A stretch of DNA of 42,351 nucleotides from positions 1 through 42,351 of the forward strand of contig ONKQ01000043.1 of NCBI GenBank assembly GCA_900318465.1, in the 5' to 3' direction. The notes beneath the pieces were generated by a model that saw only the letters and a program-made list of their open reading frames with translations, was not told the DNA's origin and made no database searches. Positions 15,677 through 22,014 of the stretch are shown piece by piece. Position numbers and translations under genes: made by a program. How positions within the stretch are numbered: the stretch's first letter is position 1; every line of letters starts with the position of its first letter. This DNA is from an uncultured Bacteroidales bacterium. GTDB taxonomy: Bacteria > Bacteroidota > Bacteroidia > Bacteroidales > F082.

Positions 15677-16024
15677 TTATACCTCCTTTTTGAATGCGTA
15701 ATTAATAGGATGTTCCGCTATATGGAACGAAATACAGATGGTGCGGTCGTTTGGTCGTCCCATGGCAATCTTGACATAAAGTTCGGTGCCGTCCATGTCT
15801 CTCCCAAACACCCACATCTCATCGAAGAAATCGGCGGGCAAGGTTTCAACATAATCGTCGGACTGCAATTGGCGCACAATCTCATCCCTTGCTTTAGGGG
15901 TAATGCCCAATGCTTTCAAGGCTTCTTCGTTCTTGTCCCTGTCCAAATAGAAGATGCCCCAAACATCGAACTTGATGCCAAACTGACCAAGAAACAGCTC
16001 AACTTCTTGTTTCGTCTTAATCAT
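15677..16024 (-). CDS. Putative toxin, MqsR-like (BECR fold), paired with the Panacea antitoxin
   Basis: A 115-residue protein. The C-terminal two thirds align by eye with MqsR: ALGITPKARDEIVRQLQSDDY corresponds to the LGLxxxxhxxxIxxLxxxDFY block, DEMWVFGRDMDGTELYVKI to IWQDVY...GQVYLKI, and ICISFH to VLIVSF. The active-site Tyr of the VYLKI strand is kept (LYVKI), whereas the Lys after DFY is not (DDYVET). MqsR is an mRNA interferase cutting at GCU; whether this divergent protein is a nuclease is open. It precedes the antitoxin by one base, the mqsRA gene order. A -7 box TATTTTTG lies at 16053-16046, giving a short leader. Confidence 0.6.
   Translation of the reverse strand: MIKTKQEVELFLGQFGIKFDVWGIFYLDRDKNEEALKALGITPKARDEIVRQLQSDDYVETLPADFFDEMWVFGRDMDGTELYVKIAMGRPNDRTICISFHIAEHPINYAFKKEV
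15680..15690 (-). promoter_or_regulatory. Strong Shine-Dalgarno for the antitoxin
   Basis: The minus strand reads AAGGAGGT here, 7 nt before the antitoxin ATG (15675) and overlapping the last toxin codons. A perfect Shine-Dalgarno is unusual among the genes of this window and decides the antitoxin start. Confidence 0.6.
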
Positions 16025-16045
16025 AAGCCATCTTTAATCACGATG

Positions 16046-16053
16046 CAAAAATA
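16046..16053 (-). promoter_or_regulatory. -7 box of the toxin-antitoxin transcript
   Basis: TATTTTTG on the minus strand, about 22 bp before the toxin ATG at 16024. No clear TTTG is seen at the -33 position. The upstream segment holds two direct repeats GTTTTTAA (plus strand, 16060-16067 and 16075-16082), 15 bp apart, possible operator half-sites for the antitoxin HTH. Confidence 0.45.
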
Positions 16054-16102
16054 CGAATTGTTTTTAATATAACCGTTTTTAAGTGGAAAAATTATCAAAA
16101 CA

Positions 16103-16118
16103 TACACTTTTTAGTGTA
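16103..16118. terminator. Small hairpin at the 3' end of the esterase gene
   Basis: TACACT, a TTTT loop, then AGTGTA: a perfect 6-bp stem that spans the esterase stop codon (16111-16113). On the minus strand it is followed by A/T-rich sequence without a firm T-run, so it may be a weak terminator or an operator of the nearby toxin promoter. Confidence 0.3.
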
Positions 16119-17013
16119 ATAATTCCTTCGCTATCTCCTTGATTGCCCTAAACCCCTCTGGAATCGGGAACATCGCGAAGGTGTGGAACATGCCTGCATA
16201 CTCGCGGAAGATGCCTGTTTTGCCGGCTTTTTCGTAGGTTTCCTTGAGGAACAATGAATCAGGCTGGAGGATTTCGTTTGTGCCGAAATAGACGCTCAGG
16301 TTGTCGACGCCGCTGAAATCGCCGAAAACGGGACTGACCCACGGATGCTGGGCGGGCAAATCGCCTTGCCAAACGGCATTCAAGGTGATGACGCGGTCGA
16401 GTTGGAGCATGGGGTCTTTCTCCTGCAACGCCCTCATTTCCTGTTCTTTGCTGTGGCTCAGGTCGACGCAAGGGGAGAGCAGGGTAGTGGTCAAGGGCTT
16501 TTGCCAGCCGTTTTTGTGGGCTTCTTGGGCTACCACCAAACACAAGCAAGCTCCCGCCGAGTCGCCGACAAGGTGAATCTCATCGTATCGCCTTGATTCA
16601 GAGATGCTTTTGTAGAAATCCAACACGGTTTGCACGGAAAACGCACAAGTGTATTCTGGCGACTTGGGATAGACGGGCATCAGCGCGTCAAAATGCGTGC
16701 GAAGGCAAAGGTCGTGCAGAAAACGCCAATGGAAAAACACAGGCGGATAGATGTATGCGCCGCCGTGGAGGTAAAGGATAAGTTTTCGTGAAGGGTGGTT
16801 GTGCTTGAAAACCTGCATCTCAAATCCCGTTGAGGCGACAGATTTTTCCTCTTCGGTGAAAAATCCCCTGAAATAGCGCGGTATGCGCACGGTTCGGCGG
16901 TTTTCGCGGCGGCAATGCTCCAATTCTTCCTGCACTTCTTCGGGCGAGGCATCGCGCAACTGCTTGAACATCAGTTTTAGGTACTTTTCTGTAAAGATGA
17001 CTCCTGGGTTCAT
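16111..17013 (-). CDS. Alpha/beta hydrolase, HSL-type (acetyl)esterase
   Basis: A 300-residue hydrolase of the hormone-sensitive-lipase family. The oxyanion motif HGGAY is at 83-87, the nucleophile elbow GDSAGA at 150-155 (Ser152), the acid most likely D252 in TNEILQPD, and the catalytic His277 in GMFHTF. No signal peptide, so it is cytosolic. It would hydrolyse short acyl esters or deacetylate small substrates; the natural substrate cannot be predicted. It ends 86 bp from the toxin start and is separated from the upstream MscS gene by a dispersed inverted repeat. Confidence 0.88.
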   Translation of the reverse strand: MNPGVIFTEKYLKLMFKQLRDASPEEVQEELEHCRRENRRTVRIPRYFRGFFTEEEKSVASTGFEMQVFKHNHPSRKLILYLHGGAYIYPPVFFHWRFLHDLCLRTHFDALMPVYPKSPEYTCAFSVQTVLDFYKSISESRRYDEIHLVGDSAGACLCLVVAQEAHKNGWQKPLTTTLLSPCVDLSHSKEQEMRALQEKDPMLQLDRVITLNAVWQGDLPAQHPWVSPVFGDFSGVDNLSVYFGTNEILQPDSLFLKETYEKAGKTGIFREYAGMFHTFAMFPIPEGFRAIKEIAKELLH

Positions 17014-17043
17014 TTTATTTTATCACTGTTTTCTATCGCATTT

Positions 17044-17131
17044 CGTCATTGCGAGGAACGAAGCAATCCAGACAACAAGCATCCTTCTCTGGATTGCTTC
17101 GTCTTCCTCCCGCAATAACGCGTTTGCGCGT
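17044..17131. repeat. Dispersed inverted repeat (REP/MITE-like)
   Basis: Left arm cgtcattgcgaggaacgaag + caatccaga at 17044-17072 and right arm tctggattgcttcgtcttcc + tcccgcaataacg at 17088-17120 are inverted copies with few mismatches around a 15-bp loop. This 'cattgcgagg-aacgaagcaatcc' palindrome is a widespread intergenic element type. A second small perfect hairpin, acgcg-tttg-cgcgt, follows at 17118-17131, just after the MscS stop. It fills most of the esterase-MscS interval. Confidence 0.85.
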
Positions 17132-17132
17132 C

Positions 17133-18353
17133 TTAGTGTTTCTGATAGATTTTAAGGTCAAACATTGGTGCAGCCGAAATGATATGGTCGAAAATGTCGC
17201 TTTGGATTTCCTCATAGTGGATCCATTGCTTGTCGCTGCTGAAGGCATAGATTTGCAACGGCACCCCGAATTCGGTGGGTTGCATCTGGCGCACCATCAT
17301 GGTCAAATTGTGGTTGAGCTTGGGATTGTTGTTGATATACGCCTTGATATAGGCACGGAAAACACCGAGGTTGGTCTGCTGGCGTCCGTTCATGATTTCG
17401 CTCGTGTCGATGTGGTTGGCCTTGTTGTATTCGACGATTTCTTCCTGCCTTTGGATGATGTAGTCTTTAATCAAAGTATAATGCTTGTATTTCTCTAACA
17501 TCTCAGGTGTGCAATATCGGATGGTGTTCACGTCGACGTTGATGGTGCGGGCGATGCGCCGTCCACCCGACTCCGACATGCCGCGCCAGTTGGTGAAGGG
17601 ACTCGATACCAAGGTGTAAGTCGGGATGGTGGTGATGGTGTTGTCCCAATTCTGCACTTTTACGGTGGTCAGGTTGATTTCCAGCACGTTGCCGTCGGCG
17701 GGACCCATCACAATCCAGTCGCCGATACGGAGCATGTCGTTGGCCGAGAGTTGGATACTGCCCACAAAGCCTTTGATGGTGTCTTGGAAAATAAGCATCG
17801 TCACCGCTGACATCGTGCCCAAGCCAATCAAAATGGTGCTAACCTTGGTGTCAAGAATAAAAGCTATGATGACTAAGCCAGCCATTACATACAGCACAAT
17901 CTTGGTAACCTGCACCAAGCCTGTTAAGGGCTTGAGCTTCGACATTTCGTGAGTGTTGTAAATGTCCTCCAAGGTCGTCAGGATGGAGATGAGAATCATG
18001 ACGAAGATGACGATTTCAAAAATTCTGACCATCTTCGTCAGAAAAACAACCGTGTTGGGAAAGTCGGGTAGGATAGTCGGCAATAAAGCATTGATAATCA
18101 GTGCTGGAATGAGCAGGCAGATGCGCCCGATGACCTTGTTTTTGATGAGCAGGTCGTCGTATTGGGTGCTGGAACGCTGAATGATTTTATAGATGGTCTT
18201 CTTGAGAACAAACTTGATGAGGAAGAAAATGCTGATGCTGACCAAAAGAAGCGACAACGCAGCAACTGTTTCGGCTATGCCTGTTGAAAACTCCTCGCTG
18301 AGACCCATTTTGAGGTTCAGGTCCTTCAGTATTGAAATGTATTTCTCAACCAT
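17133..18353 (-). CDS. MscS-family mechanosensitive ion channel (YbdG-like)
   Basis: A 406-residue protein. Several N-terminal membrane segments (e.g. TVAALSLLLVSISIFFLIKFVL) lead to the pore-lining TM3 and β-domain: FILDTKVSTILIGLGTMSAVTMLIFQDTIKGFVGSIQLSANDMLRIGDWI, then GNVLEINLTTVKVQNWDNTITTIPTYTL, the MscS signature. The rest is the soluble C-terminal cage. The RR-TINVDV insertion after the β-domain is like YbdG/MscM-type proteins. It would open on membrane tension during hypo-osmotic shock. Start at 18353 rather than 18410: this ATG follows the promoter and the extra residues have no homology. A good promoter (TACCTTTG at 18380-18373, TTG at 18401-18399, 18-bp spacer) lies just upstream. 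Confidence 0.88.
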   Translation of the reverse strand: MVEKYISILKDLNLKMGLSEEFSTGIAETVAALSLLLVSISIFFLIKFVLKKTIYKIIQRSSTQYDDLLIKNKVIGRICLLIPALIINALLPTILPDFPNTVVFLTKMVRIFEIVIFVMILISILTTLEDIYNTHEMSKLKPLTGLVQVTKIVLYVMAGLVIIAFILDTKVSTILIGLGTMSAVTMLIFQDTIKGFVGSIQLSANDMLRIGDWIVMGPADGNVLEINLTTVKVQNWDNTITTIPTYTLVSSPFTNWRGMSESGGRRIARTINVDVNTIRYCTPEMLEKYKHYTLIKDYIIQRQEEIVEYNKANHIDTSEIMNGRQQTNLGVFRAYIKAYINNNPKLNHNLTMMVRQMQPTEFGVPLQIYAFSSDKQWIHYEEIQSDIFDHIISAAPMFDLKIYQKH

Positions 18354-18372
18354 GACGTTTTGTTTTGGCTTG

Positions 18373-18401
18373 CAAAGGTATGGAAAAATCGCTGAAAACA
18401 A
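18373..18401 (-). promoter_or_regulatory. Promoter of the MscS gene
   Basis: Minus-strand TACCTTTG (-7) at 18380-18373 and TTG (-33) at 18401-18399 with an 18-bp spacer. The longer MscS reading frame (start 18410) would begin upstream of this promoter, which supports the 18353 start. Confidence 0.55.
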
Positions 18402-18432
18402 GAGTTTCACATGCGATATGGCGAAATTGTTT

Positions 18433-18440
18433 TATCTTTG
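18433..18440 (+). promoter_or_regulatory. -7 box of the small outer-membrane protein gene
   Basis: TATCTTTG, 33 bp before the ATG at 18474, matching the Bacteroidota TAnnTTTG consensus. No convincing -33 element is seen. Confidence 0.45.
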
Positions 18441-18473
18441 CCGTTCTTTAGTTGACTTTAAAACACTCAGGAA

Positions 18474-19037
18474 ATGAAACGATTTGGAATCATCGCATCC
18501 CTTTGTTTGATGCTTTTTGGCTTTGCTGGCAAGGTTTCGGCGCAAATGTTTTCCGATGTGCCTGATTTGAAGGGGAAAATGGTTTATGGAGGCAATATCG
18601 GTGGCGGATTGTACGGCAGGTATCTCAACTTTTCCATCGCCCCACAGGTTGGCTACCGCATTTTCAACCCTTGGGAAGTGGGCTTGCGTGGCATTTACGA
18701 CTTGACTTGCAATTTTGATAACTACTATGGCAGTTCCTACGCGCATTATTTTGGCGTGGCTCCATATACTAACTTTCAGGTTTACAAGGGATTGTTTGTC
18801 CATGTCGAGGATGAGATGATGTATGGCATCTCACGATGGAACCACACGACGGTAGCGAAGAAATGGTTCAACAGTGTCTTTGTCGGCGGCGGCATCAGGC
18901 AGTATTCCTACAACGGAAGTTTCATGTATTTCATGGTACTTTACAACCTCAGTTGGGGCAGGCTTACAACAGGCACAGGCGGCATGGAAACGCCTTATGC
19001 TTCACCCATTTCCATCCGTGTGGGCTATTGTTTCTAA
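18474..19037 (+). CDS. Small outer-membrane β-barrel protein, unknown function
   Basis: A 187-residue exported protein with a signal peptide (MKRFGIIASLCLMLFGFAGKVSAQ). The mature part alternates amphipathic strands and turns (YGGNIGGGLYGRYLNFSIAPQ, VGLRGIYDL, YFGVAPYTNFQVYKGLFVHVEDEMMYG, FVGGGIRQYSYN) and ends SIRVGYCF with a terminal phenylalanine, as expected of a small 8-strand outer-membrane barrel. I do not recognise a named family. It stands alone on the plus strand, divergent from MscS and convergent with smpB. Confidence 0.7.
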   Translation: MKRFGIIASLCLMLFGFAGKVSAQMFSDVPDLKGKMVYGGNIGGGLYGRYLNFSIAPQVGYRIFNPWEVGLRGIYDLTCNFDNYYGSSYAHYFGVAPYTNFQVYKGLFVHVEDEMMYGISRWNHTTVAKKWFNSVFVGGGIRQYSYNGSFMYFMVLYNLSWGRLTTGTGGMETPYASPISIRVGYCF

Positions 19038-19055
19038 AGACTTGAAAATAAACGA

Positions 19056-19517
19056 TTAATACCTATCCATGCGTTCCAACTCGCGCTTTGAATCCTTGGT
19101 TTTCAATGATTCGCGCTTGTCGTAGAAGTGCTTGCCTCGGGCGAGGGCGATGTCCAATTTGGCCAACCCGTTTTCATTAATAAATAAGGTAACTGGCACG
19201 ATGGTGAAACCTTTTTCCTGCACTTTATTCTTCAGTTTGCGCAGCTCTCGGGCGTTAAGCAATAGTTTGCGGTCGCGTTTGGGGTCGTGGTTGTTGTAGG
19301 TGCCATGGGCATATTCGGCAATGTGCATCCCAATGACAAACAGCTCGTTATCCTTGAAACTGCAATACGAATCCGCTAAACTGGCCTTGCCCTCTCTGAT
19401 GGACTTGATTTCGGTGCCAGTCAAGACGATGCCTGCCGTAAGCGTTTCCACGAGGAAATACTCAAATGAGGCGCGTTTGTTCTTTATCTTGACGTTGTTG
19501 GTGTTCTTCTTTTCCAT
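19056..19517 (-). CDS. smpB: SsrA-binding protein SmpB
   Basis: A 153-residue protein with the SmpB fold. Key blocks: [40 protein letters not shown] near the start, then [24 protein letters not shown], and the conserved C-terminal KTFYDKRE-like [21 protein letters not shown] tail that enters the mRNA channel. It binds tmRNA for trans-translation at stalled ribosomes. The ORF extends to 19538, but the ATG at 19517 fits family length better. It is the last gene of the clpC-cca-miaA-smpB series, 24 bp after the miaA stop. No tmRNA gene is seen in the window. Confidence 0.95.
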   Translation of the reverse strand: MEKKNTNNVKIKNKRASFEYFLVETLTAGIVLTGTEIKSIREGKASLADSYCSFKDNELFVIGMHIAEYAHGTYNNHDPKRDRKLLLNARELRKLKNKVQEKGFTIVPVTLFINENGLAKLDIALARGKHFYDKRESLKTKDSKRELERMDRY

Positions 19518-19541
19518 AACGGGTGCAAAAGTACACAAATT

Positions 19542-20531
19542 TCACGATATGGGCACTATTCCGGGTTCTTGCTGATTAACCCATTGATACGCTTCGTCCT
19601 TTCTCAACCAAGTCATCTGCCGTTTGGCATATTGCCGTGTGTGTATTTTGATGAGTTCCACGGCTTCGGCGAGGGTGCAATCGCCATCGAAATAGGCGAA
19701 CAACTCCTTGTAGCCCACCGTGTTGAGCGCGTTCAAATGACGCTTGGGATAAAGCGATTTGGCTTCTTCCAACAAGCCTTGCTCCATCATTAAATCAACA
19801 CGCTTGTCGATGCGCTCGATGAGTGCCTCGCGCTCCCAAAGCAGGGCGTATTTCTTGATGTCAAAATCGCGCTTGACGGCGTTCCCGCTGCGAAACGAGG
19901 TGAAGGTCTTGCCCGTTTGGTAGCAGACTTCCAAGGCGCGTTGCAACCTTCGCGGGTTTTGTTGGTCAACGATGGCAAAATATTCAGGGTCAAGGCGTTG
20001 AACTTCGTCTTGCATGGCTTTCAGGCCTTCTTCTTTGAGCAGGTTTTCCACTTTTTGCCTGATTTCGGGCTTTATGTCGGGCATTTCATCAATGCCGTTG
20101 CAGACTGCATCGATGAAAAGACCTGAGCCGCCAGTCATCACCACTGAGTCATGGGTTTTGAAAAGTTCGTCCAAAAGTTGCAGTGCATCCCGTTCATAAT
20201 CAGCCACATCGTATTTGTCCTCAATGCTGATGTGATGCACGAAATAGTGTTGGACTTGACTCAGTTCTTCTTCGGTTGGAGCAGCAGTGCCGATGCTCAT
20301 TTCCTTGTAGAACTGACGGCTGTCGGCGGAAAGGATAACGGTGTTCAATGCCTTTGCGACTTTGATGGCAAAAGCGGTCTTGCCCGAAGCGGTTGGACCG
20401 GCAATGACGATGAGAGTTTTTTTAAATTCGGAATTCGGAATGCTGAAATGCGAAGCATTCAACGAAGTTAATTCGGTATGACGCAATGCGATGCTGGGCT
20501 TCGCACCTATTCCGCATTCCGCATTCATCAT
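19542..20531 (-). CDS. miaA: tRNA dimethylallyltransferase MiaA with a repeat-derived N-terminal extension
   Basis: About 329 residues. The P-loop is GPTASGKT, followed by ILSADSRQFYKEM, GTAAPT, VMTGGSGLFIDAVCNGID, and RR(L)QRALEVCYQTG, all MiaA hallmarks. MiaA adds a dimethylallyl group to A37 of UNN-reading tRNAs. The family normally begins a few residues before 'TLIVIAGPT', but here no ATG lies there. The frame instead continues about 40 codons upstream through an intergenic inverted repeat (20425-20542), giving a low-complexity start such as MMNAECGIGAKPS. The ATG at 20531 is the first one beyond the cca stop; ATG at 20528 is equally possible, and 20576 and 20564 would overlap cca. Confidence 0.9.
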   Translation of the reverse strand: MMNAECGIGAKPSIALRHTELTSLNASHFSIPNSEFKKTLIVIAGPTASGKTAFAIKVAKALNTVILSADSRQFYKEMSIGTAAPTEEELSQVQHYFVHHISIEDKYDVADYERDALQLLDELFKTHDSVVMTGGSGLFIDAVCNGIDEMPDIKPEIRQKVENLLKEEGLKAMQDEVQRLDPEYFAIVDQQNPRRLQRALEVCYQTGKTFTSFRSGNAVKRDFDIKKYALLWEREALIERIDKRVDLMMEQGLLEEAKSLYPKRHLNALNTVGYKELFAYFDGDCTLAEAVELIKIHTRQYAKRQMTWLRKDEAYQWVNQQEPGIVPIS

Positions 20532-20542
20532 TCCGCATTCAT
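20425..20542. repeat. Intergenic inverted repeat spanning the cca/miaA junction
   Basis: The left side has attcggaattcggaatg (20426-20442) and the right side has repeated attccgcattc units (about 20509-20541) that are complementary to it. Inside is a perfect 8-bp stem, tgcgaagc at 20449-20456 with gcttcgca at 20498-20505. The element covers the codons for the MiaA extension and reaches the cca stop codon. Confidence 0.75.
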
Positions 20543-22014
20543 ATTTTGTTTGGTACTGGTCCATTGTTAGCAACAATAATCGGCTCTTGGATTTCCTTTA
20601 CCACGCTGAGGCCCAACTTTTTGCCTTCTTCTTTCATAAAGGCGTATGCCTCGGCGAAATTGTTGCCGATAACCCCATCCAAAATGGCCTCGCGGATGGC
20701 ATTTTTGATAATGCCGACCTCTCGACCTTCAGGAATGCCAAAGGTTTCAATGATGGCAAAGCCATCCACAGGTGGCTGCCAGTTGCGCAGATGGTCTTTG
20801 GCCTCGATTTCCTTCAGTTTCTCCTGCACAATCTCAAAATTGTGGTGGAACTTCTTGATTTTCTCCTCGTTCTTCGAGGTGATGTCGGCATGGCAGAGCA
20901 ACATAAGGTCGTCGATGTCGTCGCCGGCCTCGAAAAGCAGGCGGCGCACTGCGGAGTCGGTCACCACATCCTCGGCGAGCACGATGGGGCGCATGTGGAG
21001 CAGCACCATCTTCTGCACATATTTCATCTTCTCGTTGAGGGGCAACTTCATGGCAGCGAAGATTTTAGGCACCATCTTCGAGCCTTTGAACTCATGCCCG
21101 TGGAACGTCCAGCCAGTGCCGTCCTCCCAGCGTTTGGTTTGGGGTTTGGCAATGTCGTGAAGCAGGGCAGCCCAACGAAGCCAAAGGTCGTCGCTCTTTT
21201 CTGCCACTTGGTCAAGCACTTGCAGCGTGTGCAAAAAGTTATCTTTGTGGCCTTTGCCTTGCACAATTTCCACGCCTTTCAATTGGCTGAGTTGTGGGAA
21301 GATGAGTTTCAGCAAACCGCTCTCGTCCAGCAATTTGAACCCGATGGAAGGCCGTGGCGAAAGGATGATTTTGTTCAGTTCCTCGGTGACGCGCTCCATC
21401 GAAACAATCTTGATACGCTCAGCGTTGCGTTTGATGGACTCAAACGATTCAGATTCGATGTAAAACCTTAATTGTGAAGCAAATCTGACGGCACGCATCA
21501 TGCGGAGAGGGTCGTCAGAATAGGTAATGTCAGGGTCTAAAGGTGTGCGCAAAAGCAGTTCTTCCATGTCGGCCATGCCTCCGAAACGGTCGATGAGAGT
21601 GCCGTAGTCGTCGGCATTGAGACTGAGTGCCAATGCGTTAATGGTAAAGTCGCGGCGGCTGATGTCGTCCTCCAAAGTGCCATTTTCGACCACGGGCTTG
21701 CGACTGTTGCGGTCGTAGGACTCTTTCCTCGCGCCCACAAATTCCACTTCCATGCCTTGATAATTGATCATGGCCGTGCCGAAAGCCCCATAATATTTGG
21801 CTTCCTTGTGACCGGGCAGAAGGGAAGCGACCTTTTTCGCCAAAGTGATGCCGCTACCCACGGTGACTACATCGATGTCGTTTGATGGGCGACGCAGCAG
21901 AATATCACGCACATAGCCACCTATGACATAACTCTTGTAGCCCAACTCATGGGAAGCGTAAGCAATCACCCTAAATATCTTACTGTCAATATGTTTCTTG
22001 AAGTCGTAGTTCAT
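20539..22014 (-). CDS. cca: CCA tRNA nucleotidyltransferase (polymerase β superfamily, HD domain)
   Basis: A 491-residue class II nucleotidyltransferase. The head has YVIGGYVRDILLRRPSNDIDVVTVGSG (GG and DxD metal site, about 30-50), then RRDFTINALALSLN and DPLRMMRAVRFASQL. The C-terminal half has an HD domain: HTLQVLDQVAEKSDDLWLRWAALLHDIAKP (HD near 284), as in the CCA-adding enzymes with phosphohydrolase activity. It adds or repairs the 3' CCA of tRNAs. The start overlaps the clpC stop by ATGA (22011-22014), coupling it to clpC. It ends at the repeat that has taken over the miaA start. Confidence 0.92.
   Translation of the reverse strand: MNYDFKKHIDSKIFRVIAYASHELGYKSYVIGGYVRDILLRRPSNDIDVVTVGSGITLAKKVASLLPGHKEAKYYGAFGTAMINYQGMEVEFVGARKESYDRNSRKPVVENGTLEDDISRRDFTINALALSLNADDYGTLIDRFGGMADMEELLLRTPLDPDITYSDDPLRMMRAVRFASQLRFYIESESFESIKRNAERIKIVSMERVTEELNKIILSPRPSIGFKLLDESGLLKLIFPQLSQLKGVEIVQGKGHKDNFLHTLQVLDQVAEKSDDLWLRWAALLHDIAKPQTKRWEDGTGWTFHGHEFKGSKMVPKIFAAMKLPLNEKMKYVQKMVLLHMRPIVLAEDVVTDSAVRRLLFEAGDDIDDLMLLCHADITSKNEEKIKKFHHNFEIVQEKLKEIEAKDHLRNWQPPVDGFAIIETFGIPEGREVGIIKNAIREAILDGVIGNNFAEAYAFMKEEGKKLGLSVVKEIQEPIIVANNGPVPNKI

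Noticed and set aside
16103-16118. MqsA-type operator (ACCT...AGGT palindrome)
   Set aside because: The palindrome is TACACT/AGTGTA, not the MqsA consensus, and is 50 bp upstream of the -7 box; it is kept only as a weak hairpin.
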